A stretch of 64,000 nucleotides of DNA from a virus, in IMG/VR virus record IMGVR_UViG_3300042261_002390, positions 182,150-246,149 of that record; one strand, given 5' to 3'. The notes beneath the pieces are model-generated. The model saw only the letters and a program-made list of their open reading frames with translations. It did not search any database and had not been told where the DNA came from. The position numbers and the translations under genes are program-made. Shown here piece by piece: positions 15,667 to 24,612 of this stretch (its first letter is position 1; every line of letters begins with the position of its first letter).

Positions 15667-16407
15667 ATGGAAATTTATAAAATTACGAACACGATAACAA
15701 ACGATTTTTATATTGGTTCTGCTGTGAACTTTAAAAATAGAAGGTGGGGTCACATTAGTTCTTTGAGAAAAAATAAGCATAAGAATCGATTTATTCAAAA
15801 TTCTTGGAATAAATATGGTGAAAATGCATTTATTTTTGAAATTATTGAAATTGTTGATGCTAAAGAAAATTTGATTGATAGAGAGCAATATTGGATTGAT
15901 ATCTTATCACCAACATTTAATTTGGCTAAGAAGGCAGGTAGTCCTTTAGGTGTTAAACATTCTGAAAAATCAAGAAAGAATATGTCATTAGCACATAAAG
16001 GATTGTCTAAAGAACAACGAGGACATAAAGAAAATTGTAATTGTTGTATTTGTAATCGTAAAAATGGTAATAATAGTCCACGATATATACAACGTGAAGA
16101 AAGAACATGCATTTGTGGATGTGGTACTAAATTTACTTGTAGAATTAATAGTAATAGAAAATTTATTTCAGGTCACAATAAATCACAATTAGGTAAGAAA
16201 AAAAGTTATGAAGCTATCGAAAAACAAAGAAACAAAATATTAACCCCAATATTACAATTTGATATTAATGGCAATTTAATTAAGGAATGGAAGGGCGTTA
16301 TTATTGCAGCAAATGAATTAAATATTGATAATACTGCAATTTCTGCCTGTTTAAGGGGAAAATCAAAAACATCTGGTGGATATATTTGGAAATATAAATT
16401 TAAATAA
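15667..16407 (+). CDS. GIY-YIG homing endonuclease
   Basis: 246 residues. The N-terminal GIY-YIG nuclease is visible as MEIYKITNTITNDFYIGSA, the Arg in NFKNRRWGH, and the metal-binding Glu in LIDREQYWIDIL (about residues 1-95). DNA-binding NUMOD3-like motifs follow (GVKHSEKSRKNMS, LSKEQRG). A Cys-rich stretch comes next (NCNCCICNRK, CICGCGTKF), then a C-terminal NUMOD1/IENR1-like helix-turn-helix (ILQFDINGNLIKEWKGV, AISACLRGKSKTSGGYIW). It cleaves a specific DNA site to spread itself. It stands between genes rather than in a visible intron. Confidence 0.9.
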   Translation: MEIYKITNTITNDFYIGSAVNFKNRRWGHISSLRKNKHKNRFIQNSWNKYGENAFIFEIIEIVDAKENLIDREQYWIDILSPTFNLAKKAGSPLGVKHSEKSRKNMSLAHKGLSKEQRGHKENCNCCICNRKNGNNSPRYIQREERTCICGCGTKFTCRINSNRKFISGHNKSQLGKKKSYEAIEKQRNKILTPILQFDINGNLIKEWKGVIIAANELNIDNTAISACLRGKSKTSGGYIWKYKFK

Positions 16408-16414
16408 TTTAATT

Positions 16415-17566
16415 ATGAAGATAAGTATAATTCTTGGCGCATGTTTCGGAGACGAGGGTAAAGGTGCTTTCGTCAATTATCTGTGTAATAAAACAGACAA
16501 ACCATTGGTTGTTAGGTTTAACGGTGGTCAGCAATGTGGACATACTGTAGTATATAATGGAAACAGACACGTATTTTCAAATTTCGGTTCTGGAAGCCTT
16601 CGAGGTGTTCCGACATATTGGTCAGAGTATTGTACCTTAGACCCGATTGGTTTTAAAAATGAATTAGCATCGTTGAACCAAATTGGTATTATGCCAAAAA
16701 TAGTTTATAATGCTAATGCAATGGTGACTACACCTTTTGATAAATATCAGAACCATAAGCTCAATGCAATAAACAAACACGGTAGTGTTGGAGTTGGTTT
16801 TGGAACAACTATTCAACGAAACGAAGACCATTATCACTTATATGTGAGGGACTTACTGTATCCTAAAATCAGGGATGCTAAACTCGAAAATATTTGGAAG
16901 CAGTATTATAAGATATCTGAAATGTCAGGGGATTGGGAAGTTATAATGAATAAGTTTATCGAAGCATGTGATGTTTTTATTAACTATGCGCATTGCGGTA
17001 TAGTAAATTCAATTGATGAGATTTTATACTACGACCATTTAATTTTCGAAGGTGGTCAGGGCATATTACTTGACCAAAATTATGGATTCTTCCCAAATGT
17101 CACACGTAGCAATACAACATCAAAAAATGCAATTGAAATCATCAATAAATTGCCATTGTTTGAAGGCGATAAAGTAATTGATACATATTATATCACCAGA
17201 GCATATCAAACAAGGCATGGCAATGGTTATATGACGAATCAAGATTTAGATATCTCATATATTAAAGAAAATCCTAATGAAACCAATGTGATGGGTTTTC
17301 AGGGTGAATTCAGGAAATCTGTTCTTGATTTAGATTTGTTGAAATATGCTGTTCAATGTGACAAATATCACAATCCTAAGTCAAGGAAGAATCTCGTAAT
17401 TACGTGCCTAGACCAAATTCCAAGTAAGAATGCCGTACCACTTACTTTTGAAGGTAAATTAACACACATGAAACCTAAACAAATAAGTGAATTCTTGCTT
17501 GGAAACAGTATGGAAAGATGTTATCCAACATATTCAGATACCGGATATTCGGATGTACTTCCATAA
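16415..17566 (+). CDS. purA: Adenylosuccinate synthetase (PurA family)
   Basis: 383 residues, shorter than the usual ~430. The GTP-binding and catalytic start is IILGACFGDEGKGAF, with catalytic Asp13 kept. NGGQQCGHT supplies the catalytic His. VGVGFGTTIQRNEDH matches the IMP region, and LIFEGGQGILLD plus FFPNVTRSNTT are family signatures. It converts IMP, aspartate and GTP to adenylosuccinate, the step before AMP. Phage PurA relatives called PurZ make 2-aminoadenine nucleotides and replace Asp13, so the retained Asp argues for classical or PurZ0-like chemistry. A longer start at 16376 exists but lacks homologous character. Confidence 0.85.
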   Translation: MKISIILGACFGDEGKGAFVNYLCNKTDKPLVVRFNGGQQCGHTVVYNGNRHVFSNFGSGSLRGVPTYWSEYCTLDPIGFKNELASLNQIGIMPKIVYNANAMVTTPFDKYQNHKLNAINKHGSVGVGFGTTIQRNEDHYHLYVRDLLYPKIRDAKLENIWKQYYKISEMSGDWEVIMNKFIEACDVFINYAHCGIVNSIDEILYYDHLIFEGGQGILLDQNYGFFPNVTRSNTTSKNAIEIINKLPLFEGDKVIDTYYITRAYQTRHGNGYMTNQDLDISYIKENPNETNVMGFQGEFRKSVLDLDLLKYAVQCDKYHNPKSRKNLVITCLDQIPSKNAVPLTFEGKLTHMKPKQISEFLLGNSMERCYPTYSDTGYSDVLP

Positions 17567-17596
17567 TATTTTACTATATTTGCAAAAAAGATTGAT

Positions 17597-18358
17597 ATGA
17601 AATTCTTAATACAAAAAATAAACGGTCAGATTAAACATGATTTTGCATTCACGTTATTACAGTCAATTGATTTTAAAAATTGGTTGAATCGTGGTAATTC
17701 AAAAGATAAGATTATTGTGAAATATGCTAATACTGAAGAAGGTAAGCCAATTGGAATGAATTTTAAATTGATTCATGCCGATTATGTACCTGTCGGAAGT
17801 GTTGAATTTGTATCATCGTTTTGTGATATTTATCATCATGTTATTCCAAAACCAATTAACGTGCCAGAAGATTTATTCGTTGGCACATTTCAACATACTC
17901 GCCGGGAAATCTTTAACGGTACTGAGAAAGACTTGAAAAGATTGGACTCAGGTAAATGGTTTGTGAAAAGTAACGACAAGATTAAGGGGTTTAGTGACAT
18001 TTTTAAAATTGATAATAACCATGTTTGGGATATACCAAAGGGTAATTATCAGTTTTCGAGATTTATCAGCATTGATAGTGAATGGCGTGCTTTTGTTTAT
18101 AAAGGAAAATTGGTCGGTTTACAAAACTACGCAGGTGAATTCACCAAATTTCCAAAGGTCGATAGAATTGAATCAATGATTCTCGCATATAAATCAGCAC
18201 CAGTTGCATATACACTTGATGTTGGTGTGAATGATTACGATACATTTGTTATTGAATGTCATGACATGTTCTCCTGCGGATTATATGGTTTTGCTGACCA
18301 CTCAATATATCCGAATATGCTTAATGGTTGGTTTAGAGAATATTTAAGAAAGCAATAA
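17597..18358 (+). CDS. ATP-grasp domain protein (R2K-like)
   Basis: 253 residues. The ATP-grasp pattern includes SGKWFVKSNDKIKGF (nucleotide-binding Lys strand), SEWRAFVYKGKLVGLQNYAG (the R2K Arg and Lys strand) and TLDVGVNDYDTFVIECHDMF (acidic metal residues). Such enzymes join a carboxylate to an amine using ATP. In phages they are thought to modify a peptide or protein, but the substrate is unknown. A TATATTTGC host-type promoter element lies just upstream at 17573-17581. Confidence 0.75.
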   Translation: MKFLIQKINGQIKHDFAFTLLQSIDFKNWLNRGNSKDKIIVKYANTEEGKPIGMNFKLIHADYVPVGSVEFVSSFCDIYHHVIPKPINVPEDLFVGTFQHTRREIFNGTEKDLKRLDSGKWFVKSNDKIKGFSDIFKIDNNHVWDIPKGNYQFSRFISIDSEWRAFVYKGKLVGLQNYAGEFTKFPKVDRIESMILAYKSAPVAYTLDVGVNDYDTFVIECHDMFSCGLYGFADHSIYPNMLNGWFREYLRKQ

Positions 18359-18359
18359 G

Positions 18360-18734
18360 ATGAGTTGGAAATGTATTAACGATATCTACAACGAAAAAGA
18401 TGTAATATTATTTTTTGAGAATGTGTCCTATGAAGAACAGGATGATAGGGGCGAGTCTGATGATATTGCGATTTGCCTTTGTGATGAGCTTGGCATTAAA
18501 CAGTATTTGGTTGACCAATTTGTTAGGAATAATTTTATCGAAGAACTGGATGAAGAACCAGATGTGGTTGAATTACTGAAGAAAAACATTCATGATGTAA
18601 TGATTGCAAACGGACGAAGTGAAAAATACTTTAGTATTTATTGGGCAATCTGGTGGTCAAAGGTGAGCATCGAATGTAAAATTGGTTTGTTTAAAACATT
18701 TGAACAAATAAAAAATAAAAACGATGACAATTAA
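18360..18734 (+). CDS. Acidic hypothetical protein, 124 aa
   Basis: Acidic and mainly helical, with ENVSYEEQDDRGESDDIAIC and IYWAIWWSKVSIECK. It starts one base after the ATP-grasp stop and its end overlaps the DNA ligase start by 11 bases, so the three are probably co-expressed. No known fold recognised. Confidence 0.7.
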   Translation: MSWKCINDIYNEKDVILFFENVSYEEQDDRGESDDIAICLCDELGIKQYLVDQFVRNNFIEELDEEPDVVELLKKNIHDVMIANGRSEKYFSIYWAIWWSKVSIECKIGLFKTFEQIKNKNDDN

Positions 18735-20100
18735 ACGAATATTAGACGAAATTGCTAACGAATCCAGTACTTTAAAGAAAACGGAAATCGTTACTAAGTA
18801 TAAGGACAACGAATTGTTTAAACGTGTATTGTACTTGGCTAACTCGAAAAGGGTTAAGTTCTATATCAAACAAATCCCTGAGTATGATAAAACAAAGGGT
18901 AAATCTGATAATTTGTTGATTGGTTTAGAACAATTATTGGTGCTGAGTAACAGGGAGCTAACAGGTGCAAATGCAATTCATCATCTAAAACAGATATTGG
19001 AATTTCTTACACCTGATAATGCATACGTTATCGAACGTGTCATTGAAAAAGATTGTAAGATTAATTTCGGTACTCGAATGATTAACAAAGTCTTCCCGGA
19101 TTTGATTGAACGTACTGGTTATATGGGATGCAAACCATATTCTAAAGATTTGGTGTTAAAGCTATTGGCAAAGGGTAGCGTTTACAGTCAGGAAAAAATG
19201 GATGGTAGATATATGAATTCTATTATTCAAGGTGGCGAAATTTTAAACGAATCACGTCAAGGTGAGCCGACAATACTTGAAAATCCGTATTTTTTCACTG
19301 AATTATCACAATTAAAAGATTGTGTATTAAATGGTGAGTTGACGATGAATGGCGTAAATCGCTACGAATCAAATGGTATTATTTCATCGTTAATAACCAT
19401 TGCAACCAAAAAGAGCGAAGGAAAAGACGCATCTAAAGACATTGCAAAACTTGAAAAAAAACATATGCCTTATCAACAGGCACTGGATTTGGTTCGATTC
19501 ACAGCATGGGATATCTTGACAATTGATGAATATTTTACACGAAAATGTAAAAGACCATACAGTGAAAGGCTTGAAGATTTGAATGAAACATTAAAGGATT
19601 GTAAAATGCTTTCAGTTGTTGAAACACGTGAAGTATCAACCATTGAAGAAGTAATGCAACATTTCAATGAAATTCTTGAACAGGGTGGTGAAGGTACTGT
19701 TGTTAAATCAAAAGATGGTGTTTGGGCAGATTCAAAACCAGCCTATCAAATTAAGGTAAAAAAAGAAATGAATCTGGACTTACGTATTATCGGTTTTAAT
19801 TACGGCACTAAGGGCACTAAAAACGAAAACGTGATTTCTTCACTGGTTTGCCAATCTGAAGATGGATTATTAGTAACGTCTCCCGGTGGTATGGATGAAG
19901 ATACAATGGATTACGTCACTGAAAATATGGATAAACTATTTGGAACAATAGAAGAAATGAAATGTTCAGGTCTATCCAAAGACAATGAAGGTAATTATTC
20001 AACATTACATCCTAGACATTCTAAGTTTAGAGATGATAAGAATATTGCAAATACTTTGGCTGAATGTATTGAAATTGATAAATCTTGTTCATTGTTATAG
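18724..20100 (+). CDS. ATP-dependent DNA ligase
   Basis: 458 residues, close to T4 DNA ligase (487). Motif I is SQEKMDGRYMN, with the AMP-accepting Lys158, nearly the same position as T4 Lys159. Motif III lies in CVLNGELTMNGV, motif IV in GGEGTVVKSKDGVW, and motif V in AYQIKVKKEMNLDLRI. A helical N-terminal region and a C-terminal OB-type domain complete the T4-like layout. It seals nicks in duplex DNA during phage replication and repair. Confidence 0.92.
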   Translation: MTIKRILDEIANESSTLKKTEIVTKYKDNELFKRVLYLANSKRVKFYIKQIPEYDKTKGKSDNLLIGLEQLLVLSNRELTGANAIHHLKQILEFLTPDNAYVIERVIEKDCKINFGTRMINKVFPDLIERTGYMGCKPYSKDLVLKLLAKGSVYSQEKMDGRYMNSIIQGGEILNESRQGEPTILENPYFFTELSQLKDCVLNGELTMNGVNRYESNGIISSLITIATKKSEGKDASKDIAKLEKKHMPYQQALDLVRFTAWDILTIDEYFTRKCKRPYSERLEDLNETLKDCKMLSVVETREVSTIEEVMQHFNEILEQGGEGTVVKSKDGVWADSKPAYQIKVKKEMNLDLRIIGFNYGTKGTKNENVISSLVCQSEDGLLVTSPGGMDEDTMDYVTENMDKLFGTIEEMKCSGLSKDNEGNYSTLHPRHSKFRDDKNIANTLAECIEIDKSCSLL

Positions 20101-20101
20101 C

Positions 20102-20485
20102 ATGAAATTCAAAGCATTAAGACGAAAAGACACCAAAGAATTTGTTATATTTCGAAGATACAACAATGTCGATATGTTGTTCACAGCAGAATTTCCAACA
20201 TTGTTGGCTGAGACTGCCGATATTGAATATTTAAAGAAGAAAAATGAATTTATTGATTTCGAACAATTTGAATTGGTTGAAATTGATGTGTTTGTAAAAG
20301 GTGACGATGACTCAATCGGTGCAGATATCAGGAATAAACTAACACCGATTAAGAATTTATTAGCATTACTTACGGCATATGATAAAGAACCAACTGAAAG
20401 TAAAAAATATCTACTTAAAATATACATATATTCTGAAATGAAAAATTGTAAAAATTCATTAAAATATTTGCAGGACTTATTGTAA
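20102..20485 (+). CDS. Hypothetical protein, 127 aa
   Basis: I start at ATG 20102, directly after the ligase stop, because the longer in-frame reading from 19985 lies inside the ligase gene. Begins MKFKALRRKDTKEFVIFRRY. No motif recognised. Confidence 0.65.
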   Translation: MKFKALRRKDTKEFVIFRRYNNVDMLFTAEFPTLLAETADIEYLKKKNEFIDFEQFELVEIDVFVKGDDDSIGADIRNKLTPIKNLLALLTAYDKEPTESKKYLLKIYIYSEMKNCKNSLKYLQDLL

Positions 20486-20514
20486 TATTTTATATATTTG
20501 CAACGTAATATAAA
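20479..20514 (+). promoter_or_regulatory. Composite promoter region
   Basis: It contains a weak phage motif (TTGTAATA and AACGTAATATAA) overlapping a host-type TATATTTG element, upstream of the gene at 20525. Confidence 0.45.
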
Positions 20515-20524
20515 TAAATGTATT

Positions 20525-20812
20525 ATGAAAAGCTTATTTTTATCTTACTGTACAGAATATGAAGCAGGTTGGGGTTCAAAACCTGATGGATTTATTCTTG
20601 CCGATAATCTTGAAGCCTGTGAAGCTGAGATTAAACGTGTTGAAGATATCGGTTCACATGAAATGTATTGGCGTTATAGTAAACCAGAAGAAGTGTTTTG
20701 TGAAGATGAAACATATGCCAAATATGAATCATTAAAACCTGAAGGAAATCAATATGTTGGTTTCAACAGTAACAAAAGTATAAAAGATTTTGTGTTGTAT
20801 AGGAGAATATGA
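20525..20812 (+). CDS. Hypothetical protein, 95 aa
   Basis: Begins MKSLFLSYCTEYEAGWGSKP; acidic and aromatic. The TGA stop at 20810-20812 directly abuts the tRNA-like gene. No family recognised. Confidence 0.65.
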   Translation: MKSLFLSYCTEYEAGWGSKPDGFILADNLEACEAEIKRVEDIGSHEMYWRYSKPEEVFCEDETYAKYESLKPEGNQYVGFNSNKSIKDFVLYRRI

Positions 20813-20969
20813 GCGTAGATGACGGAATTGGTAGACGTAAGATGGCGTGGCACAAAAGTGTACATCTAGTATTAAATAGGACACGAGGGAAAGTTGGTAG
20901 TGTAATCTATGACGATAGATAAGAGAATCCAATCGTTTAATACTGCAGGTTCGAGTCCTGCTCTACGCA
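20813..20969 (+). tRNA. tRNA-Leu-like molecule with an enlarged anticodon/variable region
   Basis: Acceptor stem GCGTAGA (20813-20819) pairs perfectly with TCTACGC (20962-20968). The T arm GCAGG-TTCGAGT-CCTGC (20945-20961) is perfect. The D arm ACGGAATTGGTAGACGT is of the class II (Leu) type. Between D and T arms are ~106 bases instead of ~40: a stem AGATG/CATCT with an 18-base loop, then AGTATTAAA pairing with TTTAATACT around a further ~57 structured bases (including ATCTAT-GACG-ATAGAT). No normal 7-base anticodon loop is visible and CCA is not encoded. Confidence 0.6.
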
Positions 20970-21139
20970 CGATTACTAACATTGGTGGCTGCATGTTGAA
21001 ATTGTCGGATAACGTGCCATGATAGTTTAAAGACTGTAAAAAAGGAAGCACCGACTGAAAGGAAAGTTCACAACTAAACCTAAGTTTTAGTTGGGTTTGA
21101 TAAATTAAACCTGACAAATTTTAATTAAAAACAGATTGT
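20970..21139 (+). ncRNA. Non-coding stretch with hairpins after the tRNA-like gene
   Basis: No convincing gene. The segment has AACTAAA-CCTAAGT-TTTAGTT (around 21071-21092) and GGTTT...AAACC (around 21094-21111) hairpins, and a GGTGGCTGCATG segment similar to the tRNA-like sequence near 61058. It may be processed with the tRNA-like molecule or act as the leader of the RNA ligase gene. Confidence 0.3.
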
Positions 21140-22012
21140 ATGGCTTATCTAAACATTGACAATTTATATTTAGCACAGGAAATTCTTTTATTTAAGGAAG
21201 CTTATGCGTTGGAAAAAATTCATGGAACATGCACACACATTGGATGGAATGCTGAAAATAAGCAAGTTCATTACTTTAGTGGTGGTGAAGAACACACAGC
21301 ATTTGTCGAATTATTTGATACAGTAAATATAAGGGCAAAATTCGAAGAATTGTTTCCGGATAAGAAAGTTGTAATCTATGGCGAATGCTATGGTGGAAAG
21401 CAGCAGGGCATGTCACATGTCTATGGAAAACAATTAAAGTTCATTGCTTTTGATGTGAAGGTTGATGGCGTGTGGTTAAACGTACCAAATGCTGAAGACG
21501 TTGCAAGTAAATTCGGACTTGAATTTGTTCATTATGACCGGATTGATGTTACATTAGAAAACCTTAAAGCTTATATGGAAGCACCTTCTGTTCAAGCTAT
21601 TCGTAATGGTATGGGTGACAATAAGCCACGTGAGGGTGTTGTATTGCGACCATTGATTGAATTGAAAATGAACAATGGCGAAAGGGTTATTGCTAAATAT
21701 AAGCCTGAAAAGAACATGGAAACAAAAACCAAGCGTGAAGTCAGTCCGGAACAATTAAAGATATTAACTGATGCTAAGGATATTGCAGAGGAATGGGTTG
21801 TTCCAAACAGGTTAGACCATGTATTGCAAAAATTTCCTGTCGATGTTAGCATGGAATCAATGGGCGATATTGTTAAAGCAATGATTGCCGACGTTTATCG
21901 TGAAGGTAGAAACGAGATTGTTGAATCTCAAGCTGTTTCCAAAGCGATTGGCAAAGAAACTGTTATATTGTTTAAACGAAGGCTTGAAGCAAAATTGAAA
22001 AACAATTTTTAA
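21140..22012 (+). CDS. RNA ligase, Rnl2 family
   Basis: 290 residues. Motif I ALEKIHGTCTHIGW has the nucleotidyl-accepting Lys26 in the KxHG form typical of T4 Rnl2 relatives. Motif III is VVIYGECYGG, motif IV is REGVVLRPL, and motif V is VIAKYKPE. A helical C-terminal domain (about 195-290) follows, as in Rnl2. It joins 3'-OH and 5'-phosphate ends of RNA, best in nicked duplex RNA, and may repair tRNAs or mRNAs cut by host anticodon nucleases. Confidence 0.9.
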   Translation: MAYLNIDNLYLAQEILLFKEAYALEKIHGTCTHIGWNAENKQVHYFSGGEEHTAFVELFDTVNIRAKFEELFPDKKVVIYGECYGGKQQGMSHVYGKQLKFIAFDVKVDGVWLNVPNAEDVASKFGLEFVHYDRIDVTLENLKAYMEAPSVQAIRNGMGDNKPREGVVLRPLIELKMNNGERVIAKYKPEKNMETKTKREVSPEQLKILTDAKDIAEEWVVPNRLDHVLQKFPVDVSMESMGDIVKAMIADVYREGRNEIVESQAVSKAIGKETVILFKRRLEAKLKNNF

Positions 22013-22033
22013 TTAAAAATGTAAACGAATATT

Positions 22034-22141
22034 ATGAAAATAACTATCATGTATCATGATTCAACAACATATTTAGATAGAAAATATTGTAAATATTGTG
22101 ATATTGTAAAAACAAATAAATCATGGAACAAGAATTATTAA
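22034..22141 (+). CDS. Possible very small Cys-containing peptide, 35 aa
   Basis: The frame from ATG 22034 to TAA 22139-22141, beginning MKITIMYHDSTTYLDRKYCK, ends inside the next gene. A CKYC pair is the only feature. It could be a leader peptide or chance. Confidence 0.3.
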   Translation: MKITIMYHDSTTYLDRKYCKYCDIVKTNKSWNKNY

Positions 22142-22371
22142 AATACATTAAGCTTGGAATAAGCATATCAGGAAATCCTGTTGATGGTTATGAAGTGTTT
22201 ACAGTGCCAACACAACATTTTAAAGTTGCATCGTTGGATGATTTGACCCCGGAAAGGTTCGAACAAGAAACTCAAAGACAAAAAGACTTAAGTGATTTTG
22301 AAATAATTTCGGCAATTATTCCTGTTGAAAATAAAACTATTCCTTATCCGATTTTCAGAGAATTTCATTGA
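22123..22371 (+). CDS. Hypothetical protein, 82 aa
   Basis: Begins MEQELLKYIKLGISISGNPV; mixed alpha/beta with a Glu/Gln-rich helix. A terminator follows immediately. No family recognised. Confidence 0.7.
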   Translation: MEQELLKYIKLGISISGNPVDGYEVFTVPTQHFKVASLDDLTPERFEQETQRQKDLSDFEIISAIIPVENKTIPYPIFREFH

Positions 22372-22373
22372 AA

Positions 22374-22428
22374 TATAAGGTTGTAGCCTAATAAACAACA
22401 ATTATTAGGTTATAGCCTTATTTTTTTG
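22374..22428 (+). terminator. Rho-independent terminator
   Basis: ATAAGGTTGTAGCCTAATAA pairs with TTATTAGGTTATAGCCTTAT around a short loop and is followed by seven T residues. Confidence 0.85.
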
Positions 22429-22435
22429 TAAAAAT

Positions 22436-22470
22436 ATGTAACAAATTCAATTTAATTACGTAATATTGTA
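22436..22470 (+). promoter_or_regulatory. Variant phage promoter motif
   Basis: ATGTAACA, 16-17 bases, ACGTAATATTG, between the terminator and the gene at 22482; degenerate in the downstream box. Confidence 0.45.
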
Positions 22471-22481
22471 AAAACATTCAC

Positions 22482-22916
22482 ATGGAATTATATTTAGTTA
22501 GAAATAAAGAAGGCAAGTACTTAAGAGCCAAAGGTTATAATGGTTATGGTGATTCTTGGGTTGAAGATATCAATAAGGCAAAAATATATCCCCGAAAAGG
22601 CACAGCATTATCACAAATTACTTGGTGGGGTAGAAAATATCCTGAATATGGTGTTCCTGACTTAATTCCACTTATTTGCACAGCAGGTGAACCTATTGAC
22701 CAGACTAAAAGGGTTAGTGATTCCATTAGAAAGAAAGCAATCAATGAAGCTAAACGTAAATTGAAATGGGCAAAGTATCAATTAGATTTAGCTGCTATTG
22801 ATTTAAAGCATAAAGGTGCTAATTATTACCAAAGCAAATATGATACTGCAAATGCAACATATAATAATGCAGTTAAAGTATTAGAAAATCTAGATGTTAA
22901 ACATAAAAATATTTAA
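22482..22916 (+). CDS. Conserved phage hypothetical protein, 144 aa
   Basis: The N-terminal domain, MELYLVRNKEGKYLRAKGYN then DSWVEDINKAKIYPRKGTAL, is a pattern found in many phage proteins of unknown function that read like small beta-rich modules. A Lys/Ala-rich helical tail follows (KLKWAKYQLDLAAIDLKHKG). Confidence 0.7.
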   Translation: MELYLVRNKEGKYLRAKGYNGYGDSWVEDINKAKIYPRKGTALSQITWWGRKYPEYGVPDLIPLICTAGEPIDQTKRVSDSIRKKAINEAKRKLKWAKYQLDLAAIDLKHKGANYYQSKYDTANATYNNAVKVLENLDVKHKNI

Positions 22917-22917
22917 A

Positions 22918-23853
22918 ATGAGAAGAGCGTATAATGATTTCGGATTAATTGAAGTTGAAGATAAATTCATTGGTGTTTCATTGGGTTATGACCATTGTGC
23001 TGAACACGAATGGGGCGTTCGTGAACTTAAAGATATGTTTGGCGTTCCCGAAGCAAATAAGGAAAATATGGGCGTAAAATCACGTACTATAACAAAATGC
23101 CCCACACTTGTTTTCAGAACTGGTAAGCATAAAGGCGTTAATCACGCACTATTGTATACTGGCGTAAGTTGGCGTAGTGATGAAGAAAATGCTAAATATA
23201 CTCCACGTGATTTCGAAAAATATCCAGAACAAATATTGGATAACATCAAATGGGTGGTTGAAGACAATAAAAAGCCACGCAATGCAGGTTGTCAAAGAGA
23301 AATGCCAGAACCTGTGATTACTGCATGGTCTAGTAGTGATTTTGGTGTTGCGGTTTACGGAGATAAGGAAACTGAACAGCTTAAAGAACTATATGAAGCA
23401 TTTAGGGCAAATAATGTGACTATTGCCGTATCAAATTTAAAAGCAAAAAATCCATTTGCTGGTTCATCATTGTGCTTGTTGATTACTGATAGAATCCCGA
23501 AAGAAACTCTTGACCTAATGTATGCAGGCGATAAAGAATATTTCGACCGTGAAGATTATGAGGAAGAAATTGGCATGAAGAAAATCATCGAAAAGTACGG
23601 AAATAAAAACGGTTATCATGGTTTGCATTATTTTATGGCATGTTCACCTAAATGGATTAGTTATAGTGATACTGAAGCACGTGAAGTACAAAGAGCTAAA
23701 TATGGTACTCAATATGATATTATGTATTGGGTTAACTACAGCGATGATGAACATAATTATGGTTGGTTTACTGTTGAGGAAATCCGTGAATGGTTAACTG
23801 GCACGAAAAAATTAAGTAAAATTAAAGAAGAACGTAAGTCAAAAAAAAACTAG
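22918..23853 (+). CDS. Hypothetical protein, 311 aa
   Basis: The start at ATG 22918 gives MRRAYNDFGLIEVEDKFIGV. The protein is largely soluble, acidic and Trp/Tyr-rich, with IAVSNLKAKNPFAGSSLCLL in the middle and a basic tail. No catalytic motif recognised. Being followed closely by three small genes, it probably heads an operon. Confidence 0.7.
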   Translation: MRRAYNDFGLIEVEDKFIGVSLGYDHCAEHEWGVRELKDMFGVPEANKENMGVKSRTITKCPTLVFRTGKHKGVNHALLYTGVSWRSDEENAKYTPRDFEKYPEQILDNIKWVVEDNKKPRNAGCQREMPEPVITAWSSSDFGVAVYGDKETEQLKELYEAFRANNVTIAVSNLKAKNPFAGSSLCLLITDRIPKETLDLMYAGDKEYFDREDYEEEIGMKKIIEKYGNKNGYHGLHYFMACSPKWISYSDTEAREVQRAKYGTQYDIMYWVNYSDDEHNYGWFTVEEIREWLTGTKKLSKIKEERKSKKN

Positions 23854-23855
23854 CA

Positions 23856-24050
23856 ATGAAAAATAGGAGAAAAACTTGTTGGTATGAAATGTGCCCGGGA
23901 TATGTTTTTAAAGCAGTATCACTAGGTATTGTGAGAAAAAGATGGTTTAGCCGTCCAGAACACTTAGTACTTTATCGTGCTAAATTCGGCAAAAATCACT
24001 ATTGTGTGATTGATTGGGTTAACGAAAAATATTTGGTAGAAAGGAGTTAA
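23856..24050 (+). CDS. Small basic hypothetical protein, 64 aa
   Basis: Very basic and Trp-rich (MKNRRKTCWYEMCPGYVFKA), with two Cys. Separated by one base from the next gene. May bind nucleic acid; no family recognised. Confidence 0.6.
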   Translation: MKNRRKTCWYEMCPGYVFKAVSLGIVRKRWFSRPEHLVLYRAKFGKNHYCVIDWVNEKYLVERS

Positions 24051-24051
24051 G

Positions 24052-24603
24052 ATGGAAGAAAAAGAATTAAAATTAAGAATGTATTTTTTCACAGTATCGT
24101 CACTTCAAGGCATATCTCAAGGTATAATGTGTGGTCATGCAGCTTTAAGATACGCAAGATTATTTTCTGAAAAAGACCCACAAGTGTGGCAATTCGTGGA
24201 CAACCATGAAACTTGGGTGATTTTAAACGGTGGGACAACAAATTCTGAATATGATTTTGATGGTACGCCTAAAGGTAGCCTCAATCAAATCGCTGAGTCA
24301 CTGCATGAAAACGACATACAGTTCTCATATTTCGTTGAACCTGACTTAAACAATGCATTAAGTGCAGTTTGTTTTATTACGGACGAGCGAGTATTTAATA
24401 GGAAAGATTATCCCGAATTTCAGGATTATTTGGTCGATGTTAAGAACCTCTATGATGCCGAACAGAAATTTCGCATATATAGAACACCAATTGATGTTTT
24501 AAAAGAAAAGCATCCTGATGAATATAAGGAATGGGTACGTCTTATTGGTGGTGTGAAGAATGTTTTTCTTCGTGAATTATTAAGAGATAAGAAAAAAGCA
24601 TAA
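24052..24603 (+). CDS. PTH2-like (peptidyl-tRNA hydrolase II fold) protein
   Basis: 183 residues. RMYFFTVSSLQGISQGIMCGHAALRYARLF is similar in order to PTH2 (start strand, then GxxxxQxxHA with helix); a second strand follows in TWVILNGGTT and the conserved FSYFVEPDLNNALSAVCFI matches the PTH2 segment with Glu-Pro-Asp. The usual product is release of tRNA from stalled peptidyl-tRNA, but phage relatives are diverged and catalysis is uncertain. Confidence 0.5.
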   Translation: MEEKELKLRMYFFTVSSLQGISQGIMCGHAALRYARLFSEKDPQVWQFVDNHETWVILNGGTTNSEYDFDGTPKGSLNQIAESLHENDIQFSYFVEPDLNNALSAVCFITDERVFNRKDYPEFQDYLVDVKNLYDAEQKFRIYRTPIDVLKEKHPDEYKEWVRLIGGVKNVFLRELLRDKKKA

Positions 24604-24612
24604 AAAAATAAA

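Noticed and set aside
15667-16407. Group I intron containing the GIY-YIG gene
   Set aside because: Flanking genes (VWA and PurA) are both complete and unrelated; no split exons and a terminator and promoter separate the gene upstream.
16415-17566. PurZ (2-aminoadenine pathway enzyme)
   Set aside because: PurZ replaces the catalytic Asp of GDEGKG; this protein keeps Asp13. Kept only as a weak possibility among findings.
20872-21117. Minus-strand reading frame of 81 residues across the tRNA-like gene
   Set aside because: It covers the tRNA T arm and hairpins and faces against the operon direction; probably chance.
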